A stretch of DNA of 64,000 nucleotides from Pseudomonas fluorescens (GTDB lineage: Bacteria; Pseudomonadota; Gammaproteobacteria; Pseudomonadales; Pseudomonadaceae), in assembly GCF_902497895.1 (NCBI RefSeq), contig NZ_CABVHQ010000012.1, positions 42,720-106,719 on the forward strand, written 5' to 3'. Below the pieces are notes generated by a model. That model saw only the letters and a program-made list of their open reading frames with translations. It made no database searches and was not told the DNA's origin. Of this stretch, positions 28,686-38,904 are shown in pieces. Position 1 is the first letter of the stretch. Each line of letters opens with the position of its first letter. The translations under genes and the position numbers were made by a program.

Positions 28686-29678
28686 TCACCCCCCGCTGAC
28701 ACTCATGAACCGCAAGATCTGCACCGCCCCTTCCGGATTGAAATCATGGCGCAACGGCTTTCCGCGCAGGGCCTTTTGCACTGCGTTGATCAGCGGTTGG
28801 TCATCCAGCGGGTAACGGCGCAGCAAGCCGCGCAAATCCAGCGAGTCCTCCTGCCCCAGGCACAGCAGCAACCGCCCTTCGACGGTCATCCGTATCCGGT
28901 TGCAGCTGCCGCAGAAGTTGTGGCTGTTGGGTGAAATGAAACCGATCCGGGTATCCGGATGGCGTTCCAGGCGTACATAACGCGCAGGCCCGCCGCTGCT
29001 CTCGGTACTGTCGAGCAAGCCATGACGGCTGGCGATCAGCGCCCGCACCTCGTCGCTGGAACAAAACGACTCGCCCCGGGAACGCCCGACTTCGCCCAAG
29101 GGCATTTCTTCGATAAAGCTGATATCGATTTTTTGCTCGATGGCGTACTGCACCAAGTCCAGGACCTCATCGAAGTTGCGGCCTTTCATCACCACGCAAT
29201 TGAGTTTGATCCGCTCAAAGCCGGCACTGCGCGCCGCTTCGATACCGTCGAGTACCTGATCGAGATCACCATTGCGGGTAATCGCGCGAAATTTCTGGCC
29301 ATCCAGGCTATCGAGGCTGATGTTCATCCGTTTGACCCCGGCTTCGGTCAACGGCCGGGCCAGGCGGCCGAGCTGCGAGCCGTTGCTGGTCATCACCAGT
29401 TCGCGCAACCCGGGCAAGGCGGCAATGTTGCGACACAGCCCGACGATACCCGGGCGAATCAGCGGCTCGCCGCCGGTCAGGCGGATCTTGCGCACTCCCA
29501 GGCCGACGAACAGGGTCGCCAGGCGCTGCAGTTCTTCGAGCGTCAGAACCTGCTGACGCGGCAGGAAGGTCATGTTTTTCGCCATGCAATACACACAGCG
29601 AAAATCACAACGATCGGTCACCGACATCCGCAGATAATCGATCTGCCGTCCAAAACCATCCTGCATGACACTGCTCAT
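28686..29678 (-). CDS. moaA: GTP 3',8-cyclase (molybdenum cofactor step 1)
   Basis: A 330-residue radical-SAM enzyme that converts GTP to 3',8-cyclo-GTP, the first step to molybdopterin. The N-terminal cluster is CDFRCVYC, with [13 protein letters not shown] as the SAM motif; the second cluster near the C-terminus is [20 protein letters not shown]. The canonical final GG is present as SVSGG. ATG 29678 has GGGGA upstream; a longer frame to 29762 overlaps the previous gene. It is the last gene of the nar transcript and supplies the cofactor for NarG. Confidence 0.94.
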   Translation of the reverse strand: MSSVMQDGFGRQIDYLRMSVTDRCDFRCVYCMAKNMTFLPRQQVLTLEELQRLATLFVGLGVRKIRLTGGEPLIRPGIVGLCRNIAALPGLRELVMTSNGSQLGRLARPLTEAGVKRMNISLDSLDGQKFRAITRNGDLDQVLDGIEAARSAGFERIKLNCVVMKGRNFDEVLDLVQYAIEQKIDISFIEEMPLGEVGRSRGESFCSSDEVRALIASRHGLLDSTESSGGPARYVRLERHPDTRIGFISPNSHNFCGSCNRIRMTVEGRLLLCLGQEDSLDLRGLLRRYPLDDQPLINAVQKALRGKPLRHDFNPEGAVQILRFMSVSGG

Positions 29679-29703
29679 CAGATTTCCCCGGTTGGCCTGG
29701 TGC

Positions 29704-30678
29704 TTACTGCACCAGCGGTGAGTCGGCGCCCTGCAAGTGGATACCGCGAATATCCGCAGCACCGATCAGGGTTTGCAGGTATTGCACCAGGGCTTTTTGC
29801 CAGACGCCCTGCTGCAACTGCGTACGGATCGCCGTCGAGACCACCTCATAGGGCAATGGCATGCCTTCGATGCGCTGATCGACACTGACTACATGCCAGC
29901 CGTAACGACTCTCCAGCGGTTTACTGGCCACTCCCGGCGCCAGAGTGAACAGCTGGCGTTCCAGCTCGGGCACGGTCTGGCCCTTGCTGATCTGCCCCAG
30001 GGAGCCGCCCTGGGCCTTCGATGGACAGGCCGAGTAGTTCAGCGCCAGCTGGGAAAAGCTGCCGGGGAAATCCGTCAGGCGCTGCAGCAGGACTTCCGCC
30101 TGATCGTGCGCCAGGCCGCGGGCCTCGGCATCCTGCGGGTCACATTCGAGCAGAATGTGCCGAATCGCCAGCAACGGCGCGCTATGGAAGCGTGCGCGAT
30201 TGTTTTCGTAGTAACGAAGACTGGTCTCCTCATCGCACTGCGGGACCAGCACCTCCTGTTCAAGCAACAACCGGGTGGCCGCCTCCTCTTCGTTCTCACC
30301 GGCAGCAATCTGCAACGACAGGCCGAGTTCGGCGATTCGCTGCTGCAACAACTCGCGGATCACCAACGCCCGGGCGGCCAGATAGACCGCCTCCTCGCGG
30401 CTTTCGGCCGGGTGATATTGCAGCTCCTGGGCCATGGCCTCGGGGCTGATCGATACCTCGTTGACGCTGATGATCGGCCACTCCTGCTCGCTGCTGGCGA
30501 TCAGTTGCGCCGCAGCGCCGTCGCCAGCTGCCGCAGGTTCAACCGGCAGCGCTTCAAATTGCACTGCCCCGGCCGGCGCGACGTCGACCACGTCTGGCGC
30601 TACAGACTCCGCTTTTGTTGAAGAACCGCAGCCACCGCTGCCCCCTTTACCGCCGCCACATCCACATCCACCTGACAT
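29704..30678 (-). CDS. Parvulin-type peptidyl-prolyl isomerase of the nar operon
   Basis: A 324-residue protein with a PpiC/parvulin domain at about residues 175-275 ([43 protein letters not shown]) and a helical NifM/SurA-like N-terminal part. The first 20 residues are almost only glycine, cysteine and serine ([12 protein letters not shown]), which looks like a metal or cluster-binding tag. It lacks a signal peptide, so it probably acts in the cytoplasm on nitrate reductase assembly. Start ATG 30678 has GGAG eight bases upstream and lies 10 bases after narI. Confidence 0.88.
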   Translation of the reverse strand: MSGGCGCGGGKGGSGGCGSSTKAESVAPDVVDVAPAGAVQFEALPVEPAAAGDGAAAQLIASSEQEWPIISVNEVSISPEAMAQELQYHPAESREEAVYLAARALVIRELLQQRIAELGLSLQIAAGENEEEAATRLLLEQEVLVPQCDEETSLRYYENNRARFHSAPLLAIRHILLECDPQDAEARGLAHDQAEVLLQRLTDFPGSFSQLALNYSACPSKAQGGSLGQISKGQTVPELERQLFTLAPGVASKPLESRYGWHVVSVDQRIEGMPLPYEVVSTAIRTQLQQGVWQKALVQYLQTLIGAADIRGIHLQGADSPLVQ

Positions 30679-30688
30679 GATTTTCTCC

Positions 30689-31369
30689 TCAGATTTTCTG
30701 CCGAACGATTTGATAACGCCGTCCCAGGTACCAGATCGGTGCACTGACCATGTGTACAAGACGGGTGAAGGGGAACAGCACAAACAGGCTCAAGCCGAGA
30801 AACACGTGCAGCTTGTAGATCAAGCCGACCGGCGCGATGGCCGCCGCTGCTTCCACCGGACGCAACAACACAGTGTTCTGTGCCCAATCGGCGAGCATCA
30901 CCATCACCGAGCCATCCATATGCGCGGTGGATGCGCCAATGGTCAGCAGACCCATCAGCAACTGCGCCAGCAGTACCAGCAGCACCACAATGTCCGAGGT
31001 ACTGGAGGTGGCACGGACCCGAGGGTCACTCAGCCGCCGATTGACCAGCATCACCAGGCCGACCAGGCACAGCAGGCCAAAGAAGCCGCCAGAGACCATC
31101 GCCATTAGCTGCTTGTTCTCGGTGCTGATCACATGGTGATAGATCGATGCCGGGGTCAGCAGACCAACGAAGTGCCCGGCCAGCACGAACAACACACCGA
31201 CATGGAAGAGGTTGCTCGCCACGCGCATTCCGCGCTGGTTGAGCATCTGGCTGGAGCCAGCCTTCCAGGTGTACTGCGACAGATCGAAGCGCGCCCAGCT
31301 GCCGATCAGGCAAACCGCCAGGGCGACGTAGGGATAGATCCCGAATAACAACAGATTCCATTTAGACAT
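30689..31369 (-). CDS. narI: Respiratory nitrate reductase gamma subunit (cytochrome b)
   Basis: A 226-residue membrane protein with five helices. It oxidises quinol and passes electrons through two b hemes to NarH. Heme-ligand histidines are seen in SNLFHVGVLFVLAGHFVG and in IYKLHVFLGLSLFVLFPFTRLVH. Start ATG 31369 is within the narJ end (8-base overlap) with GGAGGTGG upstream. Confidence 0.95.
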   Translation of the reverse strand: MSKWNLLLFGIYPYVALAVCLIGSWARFDLSQYTWKAGSSQMLNQRGMRVASNLFHVGVLFVLAGHFVGLLTPASIYHHVISTENKQLMAMVSGGFFGLLCLVGLVMLVNRRLSDPRVRATSSTSDIVVLLVLLAQLLMGLLTIGASTAHMDGSVMVMLADWAQNTVLLRPVEAAAAIAPVGLIYKLHVFLGLSLFVLFPFTRLVHMVSAPIWYLGRRYQIVRQKI

Positions 31370-32117
31370 TGTCCACCTCCTTGGCTGGCACGGCGGCCGG
31401 CCCTTCTTGCTGAAAGTCCACCCAGTGCAACGGCACCGGGCTTTCCTCGCGGGCCTTGCCCGGGGCGCTTGGCAGCGAACTGCAACGGTCCTGCTGTTCG
31501 GCCTGGAGAAAGTCCACGGCCTCCTCTTCCCAGATCTTGTCGAGGGCTTCGAGGGAGTCGTCGCGAGGCTCCGCGGCGACCTGTGCCCGCAGGTCGGCCA
31601 CGGCCTGATGAGGCTCGGCCCCGGCAATCTGCAGCAGTGCCCGGAAGCAGCTGGCATAAGCGCTTTCGCGCTCCTCCAGACGTGCCGCGAGCAACGCCAG
31701 CAAATGCGAAACATCCGCCAGGCCCTCGCGGGCCTCGAGGTCTTCGCGGGTGGAGAGGTACTCCAGGTACAGCGGGATGTAGTCCGGCAGCTCCTTGACG
31801 CCGATGGCAAACCCGGCCTCTTCGTACTGCGCCATCATGTCGACCATGGCCTGGCCACGGTCGCGGGATTCGCCGTGGACATGCTCGAACAGCAGCAGCG
31901 ACAGCGAGCGCCCGCGGCCGAACAGCGCACCGTAGTGCTCCTGTCCGTCCATCAGGTCATTGGCGCAGATCAGCTCGAGCAACTCGAACAGCGCGCCACG
32001 CTGCGTGGGGCTGATTTCCCGGGACTGGATAATCGCCTGCTCCAGTTCGTCACGGCCGGCGACCAAGGTCTCGGTCGGGTAATCGAGCAGCAGCGAAATC
32101 ACTTTGAGAATGCGCAT
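31362..32117 (-). CDS. narJ: Nitrate reductase assembly chaperone
   Basis: A 251-residue cytoplasmic chaperone of the NarJ/TorD family that holds NarG for Mo-cofactor insertion. MRILKVISLLLDYPTETL at the start, GALFGRGRSLSLLLFEHVHG near residue 65 and KELPDYIPLYLEYL are family blocks. I chose ATG 32117, which has GGAGGA at a proper six-base distance; ATG 32123 sits right on the ribosome site. Confidence 0.94.
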   Translation of the reverse strand: MRILKVISLLLDYPTETLVAGRDELEQAIIQSREISPTQRGALFELLELICANDLMDGQEHYGALFGRGRSLSLLLFEHVHGESRDRGQAMVDMMAQYEEAGFAIGVKELPDYIPLYLEYLSTREDLEAREGLADVSHLLALLAARLEERESAYASCFRALLQIAGAEPHQAVADLRAQVAAEPRDDSLEALDKIWEEEAVDFLQAEQQDRCSSLPSAPGKAREESPVPLHWVDFQQEGPAAVPAKEVDNV

Positions 32118-32119
32118 GC

Positions 32120-33658
32120 TCATTCCTCCCACAACTGGACGGTTTTCAGGATGTCGCGGCGGTTGGCCTTCTTGGCGCCGAACATGTTGTTGTCGGAGCT
32201 GCCGCTACAGCCGCTGCCGAAACTGAAACCGCAGCCCGAGCGTTCGGCAAAGGCGTCACTCATGGCGTCTTCACGGTGGGCGCTGGGCACCACGAAACGG
32301 TCTTCGTAGTTGGCGATCGCCAGGTAGCGATACATCTCTTCGACCTGGGCCACGCTCAAGCCGACATCCTCCAGCACTTGCAGATCCTGGACGCCGTCGA
32401 CTTGCTCGGAACGTTTGTAGGCGCGCATCGCCAGCAAGCGTTTAAGCGCACGCTTGACCGGTTTCTCATCGCCCGCGGTCAGCAGGTTAGCCAGGTAGCG
32501 CAAGGGAATCCGCAGGCTGTCGACATCCGGGATCACCCCGTTCATGCCCACGGTGCCAGCCGTGGCGGCATTCTGGATCGGTGACAGCGGCGGTACGTAC
32601 CAGACCATTGGCAAGGTGCGGTATTCCGGGTGCAGCGGCAGTGCCAGTTTCCAGTCCACTGCCATTTTGTACACCGGCGAACGCTGCGCGGCATCGATCA
32701 CCGACTGCGGCACACCGTCGGCCAGAGCCTGGCGAATCACCGCCGGGTCATTCGGGTCAAGGAAGATCTCCAGTTGTTTCTCGTACAGATCCTGCTCATT
32801 TGGGGTGCTTGCCACTTCGCTGATGCGGTCGGCGTCATACAGCAGCACACCGAGGTAGCGAATCCGCCCGACACAGGTTTCCGCGCAAACGGTCGGCATC
32901 CCGGCTTCAATACGCGGGTAGCAGAAGATGCACTTCTCGGACTTGCCGCTTTTCCAGTTGAAGTAGATCTTCTTGTACGGGCAGCCGCTGATGCACATCC
33001 GCCAGCCGCGGCATTTCTCCTGGTCGATCAGGACAATCCCGTCTTCCTCGCGCTTGTAGATCGCTCCGCTCGGGCAGGCTGCTGCGCACGTCGGGTTGAG
33101 GCAGTGCTCGCACAGACGCGGCAGATACATCATGAAAGTATTTTCATACTCGCCGTAGATGTCGGCCTGGATCTTGTCGAAGTTCTTGTCCTTGCGGCGC
33201 TTGGCGAATTCGGTGCCGAGGATTTCTTCCCAGTTCGGGCCCCACTCGATTTTTTCCATGCGCTTGCCGGAAATCAGCGAACGCGGCCGTGCGGTCGGCT
33301 GGTGTTCACCCAGCGGCGCGGTGTGCAGATGCTGGTAGTCGAAGTCGAACGGTTCGTAGTAATCGTCGAGACTCGGCAGGTCCGGGTTGGCGAAAATGTT
33401 CGCCAACACGCGGAATTTGCCGCCGATGCGCGGGTTGATCGTGCCGTTGGCATTGCGGATCCAGCCGCCTTTCCACTTGTCCTGGTTTTCCCATTCTTTC
33501 GGGTAGCCGATCCCGGGTTTCGATTCGACGTTGTTGAACCAGGCGTATTCCATGCCTTCGCGGCTGGTCCAGACGTTTTTGCAGGTGATTGAGCAAGTGT
33601 GACAACCGATGCACTTGTCCAGGTTCAGAACCATGCCGATCTGTGAGCGAATTTTCAT
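32120..33658 (-). CDS. narH: Respiratory nitrate reductase beta subunit
   Basis: A 512-residue Fe-S subunit linking NarI to NarG. Four cysteine groups are visible: CIGCHTCSITCKNVW, CEHCLNPTCAAACPSGA, CRGWRMCISGCPYKK (Trp for one Cys, as for the 3Fe-4S cluster) and CIFCYP with VCAETCVGR. The C-terminus is extended with a Gly/Ser/Cys-rich stretch (SGCGFSFGSGCSGSSD) before the end. It overlaps none of its neighbours and follows narG by 11 bases. Confidence 0.96.
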   Translation of the reverse strand: MKIRSQIGMVLNLDKCIGCHTCSITCKNVWTSREGMEYAWFNNVESKPGIGYPKEWENQDKWKGGWIRNANGTINPRIGGKFRVLANIFANPDLPSLDDYYEPFDFDYQHLHTAPLGEHQPTARPRSLISGKRMEKIEWGPNWEEILGTEFAKRRKDKNFDKIQADIYGEYENTFMMYLPRLCEHCLNPTCAAACPSGAIYKREEDGIVLIDQEKCRGWRMCISGCPYKKIYFNWKSGKSEKCIFCYPRIEAGMPTVCAETCVGRIRYLGVLLYDADRISEVASTPNEQDLYEKQLEIFLDPNDPAVIRQALADGVPQSVIDAAQRSPVYKMAVDWKLALPLHPEYRTLPMVWYVPPLSPIQNAATAGTVGMNGVIPDVDSLRIPLRYLANLLTAGDEKPVKRALKRLLAMRAYKRSEQVDGVQDLQVLEDVGLSVAQVEEMYRYLAIANYEDRFVVPSAHREDAMSDAFAERSGCGFSFGSGCSGSSDNNMFGAKKANRRDILKTVQLWEE

Positions 33659-33669
33659 GACAGTTCTCC

Positions 33670-36600
33670 TCAATCCATCTCAGTCGGCAAAGGCTGCGGC
33701 AGGTCATCGCCTGTCGTACCATCGAGCCAATCGACTTTGGCCATCTTGCGCACCACGACGAATTCATCGCGGTTGCAACCGACGGTGCCGTAATAATTGA
33801 AACCGTAGGCCTGCTGGGCGTAGCCGCCGATCATATGGGTCGGCTTGAGCACCACCCGGGTGACCGAGTTGTGATGGCCGCCACGGGTCTTGGTGGTTTC
33901 CGAACCGGGCACGTTCACGATCCGTTCCTGGGCGTGGTACATCATCACCATGCCGTCCTTGACTCGTTGGCTGACTACCGCACGGGCGGTCAGTGCACCG
34001 TTGATGTTGAAGCACTCGATCCAGTCGTTGTCCTCGATACCGGCGCGTTTCGCGTCGTTCTCCGAGAGCCAGACAATCGGCCCGCCACGGCTGAGGGTGA
34101 GCATCAGCAAGTTGTCGCTGTAGGTGCTGTGGATGCCCCATTTCTGGTGCGGAGTGATCCAGTTCAGGACGATTTCGATCTCGCCGTTGCTGCGCTTGCC
34201 TTTCACCCCTTCGATGGTCCGGGTGTTGACCGGTGGCCGGTAACTCATCAACTGCTCGCCGAACGCCTGCATCCACGGGTGATCCTGGTAGAACTGCTGG
34301 CGACCGGTGATGGTGCGCCATGGGATCCCTTCATGAACGTTGGTGTAGCCGGCGTTGTAGCTGACGTGATCGTCTTCGAGACCCGACCAGGTCGGACTGG
34401 AAATGATCTTGCGCGGCTGTGCCTGGATGTCGCGGAAACGAATCGCTTCGTGGGCCTTGGACAGCGCCAGGTGGCTGTGGTCGATACCGGTGAATTCCGA
34501 CAGCGCGGCCCAGGCCTTGACGGCTACCTGGCCGTTGGTTTCCGGGGCCAGGGACAGAATCACTTCAGCGGCATCGATTGCCGTGTCGATTTTCGGCCGA
34601 CCCTGGCTGATACCGTCGTCGCGTTCTTTGTGATTGAGTTCACCGAGGAACTTCACTTCGTCATCAGTGTTCCAGTTGATGCCCTTGCCACCGTTGCCGT
34701 GTTTTTCCAGCAATGGCCCAAGCGAGGAGAACTGCTTGTAGATGTTCGGGTAGTCACGCTCCACCACATGCAGGTTCGGTGCGTTCTTGCCCGGCTCCGG
34801 TGCCACGCCGGCGCTTTTCCAGTCGGTGCCGCCAAATGGCTGGGCCAGTTCGCCGACACTGTCGTGCATCAGCGGGATGGTCACCAGGTCCTGTTCAACC
34901 CCCAGGTGCCCGACCGCCATGCTGGAGAATGCCTTGGCGATGCCTTTGTAGATCTCCCAGTCGGAACGCGATTCCCAGGCCGGGTCAATGGCCGCCGACA
35001 AGGGGTGAATGAACGGATGCATGTCCGAGGTGTTCATGTCGTCTTTTTCGTACCAGGTCGCGGTCGGCAACACGATGTCGGAATAGACGCAGGTCGAGGA
35101 CATGCGGAAGTCCAGGGTGGTGACCAGATCGAGCTTGCCGATGGCGCCCTCGTCGACCCATTCGGCTTCTTGCGGCTTGCAGTCGCCGACCTTGCCGATG
35201 TCTTCGTTCATCACACCGTTCTTGGTGCCGAGCAGGTACTTGAGCATGTACTCGTGGCCTTTGCCCGAGGAGCCCAGCAGGTTGGAACGCCAGATAAACA
35301 TGTTGCGCGGGAAGTTCACCGGGCTGTCCGGCTGTTCGCAGGAGAAGCGCAGGGAACCGTCCTGCAGCGACTTGACCACGTAGTCCTTGGGGTCCATGCC
35401 GGCAGCTGCGGCATCGCGGCAGATATGCAGCGGGTTGGTATTGAGTTGCGGTGCGCTGGGCAACCAGCCGGCGCGTTCGGCGCGGATGTTGTAGTCCAGG
35501 GCATGTTCGGGGAACTGGCTTTTGTCGGCCAGTGGCGAGAGCACGTCGTGCATGCTCATTTTCTCGTGGCGCCATTGCGAGCTATGGGCGTAGAAGAAGC
35601 TGGTGCCGTTCATTTGACGTGGCGGACGGTTCCAGTCCAGGCCGAACGCCAGTGGCAGCCAACCGCATTGCGGACGGAGTTTTTCCTGACCGACGTAGTG
35701 CGCCCAACCGCCACCGGTCTGGCCGACACAACCGCAGAGCATGAGCATATTGATCAGCCCGCGGTAGTTCATGTCCATGTGGTACCAGTGGTTCATCGCC
35801 GCGCCGACGATGATCATCGAGCGCCCCTTGGTCTTGTCGGCGTTGTCGGCGAACTCACGGGCGATCTGGATGGCTTTCTCACGGCTGACGCCGGTGATCT
35901 GCTCCTGCCAGGCCGGGGTGCCGGGCACGCCGGCGTCGTTGTAATCCTTGGCCACGTTAGCGCCGCCGAGGCCACGATCGATGGCCAGGTTGGCTGCCGA
36001 CAGATCGAACACAGTGGCGACTTTCGCCACGCTGCCGTCCGCCAGAACCACGTTGTGCACCGGGACGCGACGGTATTGCACGGCATCGCCAGCGACGTGC
36101 TGGAAGTGCTCGTGGGACTCGCCGGCAAAATACGGGAACGCCACTTCGGCGACGTCGTCACCGATCAGGCTCAGCTTCAGATCGATCTCACGGCCTTCGC
36201 CGCCTTCACGAGGGAGGATGTTCCACTTGCCCTTCTCGCCCCAGCGATAACCGATGGAGCCTTGGGGTGAAACCAGCTCACCACTGACATCCAGGGCGAT
36301 GGTTTTCCATTCCGGGTTGTTTTCCTGGCCGAGGTTGTCGGTCAGGTCACTGGCACGCAGGAACCGGTCCGGCTGGTAACCGGCACCGGGTGCCACGTCG
36401 ACCATTTGCTTGAGCAGCACCAGCACCGGCAAGTCGGTGAAGCGCTTGGCGTAGTCGGTGAAATAGGCGCTCGGCTTGTCCAGGTGGAATTCTTTGAAGA
36501 TCACATGGTTGAACGCCTGGGCCAGCGCCGCATCGGTGCCCTGCTTGGGGTTCAACCACAGATCGGTGAGCTTGGCCACTTCCGAGTAATCCGGAGTGAT

Positions 36601-37437
36601 GGCGACGGTCTTGGTGCCCTTGTAGCGGACCTCCGTGAAAAAGTGCGCATCCGGGGTCCGGGTCTGGGGAACGTTGGAGCCCCAGGCAATGATGTAGTTG
36701 GAGTTGTACCAGTCGGCCGATTCCGGCACGTCGGTCTGCTCGCCCCAGACCATGGGCGAAGCCGGTGGCAAGTCGCAGTACCAGTCATAGAAGCTCAGGC
36801 AGGCGCCGCCGATCAACGACAGGTAACGCGAACCCGCCGCGTAGCTGACCATCGACATGGCCGGAATCGGCGAGAAGCCGACGATCCGGTCAGGACCGTA
36901 TTGCTTAATGGTGTAGACGTTGGACGCGGCGATGATCTCGTTGACTTCTTCCCAGTTGGAACGAATGAAACCACCCATGCCACGCTTGCTTTTATAGGAG
37001 TCGGCCTTGACCTTGTCTTCGACGATGCTGGCCCAGGCTTCCACCGGTTCCATGGTCTGCCGCGCGTCGCGCCAGAGCTTGAGCAATGGCTTGCGGATTT
37101 TCGGGTACTTGAGCCGGTTGGCGCTGTAGATGTACCAGCTGTAACTGGCACCACGGGGACAGCCACGGGGCTCATGGTTAGGCAGATCGTTACGGGTACG
37201 CGGGTAGTCGGTCTGCTGGGTTTCCCAGGTAATCAGACCGTTTTTGACGTAGATTTTCCACGAGCAGGAACCGGTGCAGTTCACCCCGTGGGTGGAGCGC
37301 ACGATCTTGTCGTACTGCCAGCGGGAACGGTAAACGTTCTCCCAATCGCGGGACTCTTTGCGGGTTTCTCCATGACCTTCGGAGAACTCGCCTTGCTTGC
37401 GATTGAAAAACCGCAACTGATCCAGTAAATGACTCAC
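33670..37437 (-). CDS. narG: Respiratory nitrate reductase alpha subunit
   Basis: A 1255-residue Mo-bisMGD catalytic subunit that reduces nitrate to nitrite on the cytoplasmic side. The N-terminal THGVNCTGSCSWKIYVKNG carries the His/Cys ligands of the FS0 cluster, and YSWYIYSANRLKYP and WGSNVPQTRTPDAHFFTE are cofactor regions. It starts with GTG 37437, preceded by AGAGG at about ten bases. The long frame on the opposite strand is only a shadow of this high-GC gene. Confidence 0.97.
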   Translation of the reverse strand: MSHLLDQLRFFNRKQGEFSEGHGETRKESRDWENVYRSRWQYDKIVRSTHGVNCTGSCSWKIYVKNGLITWETQQTDYPRTRNDLPNHEPRGCPRGASYSWYIYSANRLKYPKIRKPLLKLWRDARQTMEPVEAWASIVEDKVKADSYKSKRGMGGFIRSNWEEVNEIIAASNVYTIKQYGPDRIVGFSPIPAMSMVSYAAGSRYLSLIGGACLSFYDWYCDLPPASPMVWGEQTDVPESADWYNSNYIIAWGSNVPQTRTPDAHFFTEVRYKGTKTVAITPDYSEVAKLTDLWLNPKQGTDAALAQAFNHVIFKEFHLDKPSAYFTDYAKRFTDLPVLVLLKQMVDVAPGAGYQPDRFLRASDLTDNLGQENNPEWKTIALDVSGELVSPQGSIGYRWGEKGKWNILPREGGEGREIDLKLSLIGDDVAEVAFPYFAGESHEHFQHVAGDAVQYRRVPVHNVVLADGSVAKVATVFDLSAANLAIDRGLGGANVAKDYNDAGVPGTPAWQEQITGVSREKAIQIAREFADNADKTKGRSMIIVGAAMNHWYHMDMNYRGLINMLMLCGCVGQTGGGWAHYVGQEKLRPQCGWLPLAFGLDWNRPPRQMNGTSFFYAHSSQWRHEKMSMHDVLSPLADKSQFPEHALDYNIRAERAGWLPSAPQLNTNPLHICRDAAAAGMDPKDYVVKSLQDGSLRFSCEQPDSPVNFPRNMFIWRSNLLGSSGKGHEYMLKYLLGTKNGVMNEDIGKVGDCKPQEAEWVDEGAIGKLDLVTTLDFRMSSTCVYSDIVLPTATWYEKDDMNTSDMHPFIHPLSAAIDPAWESRSDWEIYKGIAKAFSSMAVGHLGVEQDLVTIPLMHDSVGELAQPFGGTDWKSAGVAPEPGKNAPNLHVVERDYPNIYKQFSSLGPLLEKHGNGGKGINWNTDDEVKFLGELNHKERDDGISQGRPKIDTAIDAAEVILSLAPETNGQVAVKAWAALSEFTGIDHSHLALSKAHEAIRFRDIQAQPRKIISSPTWSGLEDDHVSYNAGYTNVHEGIPWRTITGRQQFYQDHPWMQAFGEQLMSYRPPVNTRTIEGVKGKRSNGEIEIVLNWITPHQKWGIHSTYSDNLLMLTLSRGGPIVWLSENDAKRAGIEDNDWIECFNINGALTARAVVSQRVKDGMVMMYHAQERIVNVPGSETTKTRGGHHNSVTRVVLKPTHMIGGYAQQAYGFNYYGTVGCNRDEFVVVRKMAKVDWLDGTTGDDLPQPLPTEMD

Positions 37438-37506
37438 GGTGTATACCTCTCAGGCTTTGTCGCGGAGTCTGTGCCCCGCCCACGCAATAGTTGGATTCGG
37501 GTCGGC

Positions 37507-38904
37507 TTAGCAGGGTGTCGCAGCGCCTTTGCGCGCGTACCACCACCAGGTCACCACAATGCAGCTCAGGTAAAAGCCGACGAACATGTAGAAGGCCATC
37601 TCCGGGCCGCCGGTCTGGGCCATCGAAGTGCCAAAGGATTTGGGAATGAAGAACGCGCCGAAGGCACCCATCGCCGAGCTGAAGCCGAGCACTGCGGCCG
37701 ACTCCTTGCCGGCGTTCTTCAGGGCTTGTTCACGAACGGCCGGCGATTGCCCGGCAGACTCTTTTTCATGCTGGGTGCGGAAGATCACTGGGATCATCCG
37801 GAAGGTGGAGCCGTTGCCGATGCCAGTGGTCACGAACAGCAGCATGAACATGCCGAGATAGCCGTAGAAGTTGCCGGGCTCACCGTTCTGCGGCAGGAAG
37901 TGCATCACGGCGAAGACCATCACGATCATCGCCACGAAGTTCCACAGGGTCACCTTGGCGCCGCCAAGCTTGTCCGCCAGCCAGCCGCCCAATGGACGCA
38001 CCAGGGCACCGACCAGGGGACCGAGGAAGGCGAATTTCAGGGCGATGACATCCGGGAAGGAAGTCTTGATCAGCAGCGGAAAGGCCGCGGAGAAGCCGAT
38101 GAACGAACCGAAGGTCGCCAGGTACAACCAGCACATCAGCCAGTTGTGCTTGCGCTTGAAGATCACCGCCTGTTCGCTGAACGAGGCCCGGGCGCTGGAC
38201 AGGTCGTTCATGCCGAACCAGGCAATCAGCGTCACCGCGATAATGAATGGCACCCAGATGAACCCGGCATTCTGCAGCCACAACTGGCCACCGTCCGGCA
38301 GTACTTGCGGCGATCCGCCCATGAAGCCGAATACACCGAAGGTGATCACCAGCGGCACACAGAACTGCATCACCGAGACGCCCAGGTTACCCAGCCCGGC
38401 ATTCAGGCCAAGGGCCGTACCCTGCTGGGACTTGGGATAGAAGAAGCTGATGTTGGACATGCTCGAGGCGAAGTTGCCGCCGCCAAAACCGCAGAGCAAG
38501 GCAATCAACACGAACACACTGTAAGAGGTGCTCGGGTCCTGTACGGCGAAGCCCATCCAGATCGATGGCAGCAACAGCGATGCGGTGCTCAGGGCGGTCC
38601 AGCGGCGGCCACCGAAGATCGGCACCATGAACGAATAGAAAATCCGCAAGGTCGCCCCGGACAGCCCCGGCAACGCCGCCAGCCAGAACAACTGGTCGGT
38701 GGTGAAGCTGAAGCCGATGGCGTTCAGGCGCACGATCACCGTGCTCCAGACCATCCACACGGCAAAGGCCAGCAACAGCGCGGGAATGGAAATCCACAGG
38801 TTGCGCGTGGCGGTCAGTTTGCCGCTACGCCCCCAGAACGCTGGGTCTTCCGGGCGCCAGTCATGAATGACCGGGCCTGAATCAGGCTTTTGCAGAACGG
38901 ACAT
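37507..38904 (-). CDS. narK2: Nitrate/nitrite MFS transporter (NarK2 type)
   Basis: A 465-residue MFS protein with 12 helices. The nitrate signature is seen twice: GFGGGNFASSMSNISFFYPK and, in the second half, TGIGNGSTFRMIPVIF. NarK2 types exchange nitrate for nitrite. It is the second of two tandem narK genes, overlapping narK1 by 23 bases and ending 69 bases before narG. Confidence 0.92.
   Translation of the reverse strand: MSVLQKPDSGPVIHDWRPEDPAFWGRSGKLTATRNLWISIPALLLAFAVWMVWSTVIVRLNAIGFSFTTDQLFWLAALPGLSGATLRIFYSFMVPIFGGRRWTALSTASLLLPSIWMGFAVQDPSTSYSVFVLIALLCGFGGGNFASSMSNISFFYPKSQQGTALGLNAGLGNLGVSVMQFCVPLVITFGVFGFMGGSPQVLPDGGQLWLQNAGFIWVPFIIAVTLIAWFGMNDLSSARASFSEQAVIFKRKHNWLMCWLYLATFGSFIGFSAAFPLLIKTSFPDVIALKFAFLGPLVGALVRPLGGWLADKLGGAKVTLWNFVAMIVMVFAVMHFLPQNGEPGNFYGYLGMFMLLFVTTGIGNGSTFRMIPVIFRTQHEKESAGQSPAVREQALKNAGKESAAVLGFSSAMGAFGAFFIPKSFGTSMAQTGGPEMAFYMFVGFYLSCIVVTWWWYARKGAATPC

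Noticed and set aside
33835..36270. 811-codon open frame opposite narG
   Set aside because: It lies wholly antisense to narG, and its composition is the usual high-GC mirror of a coding strand; no motif or ribosome site.
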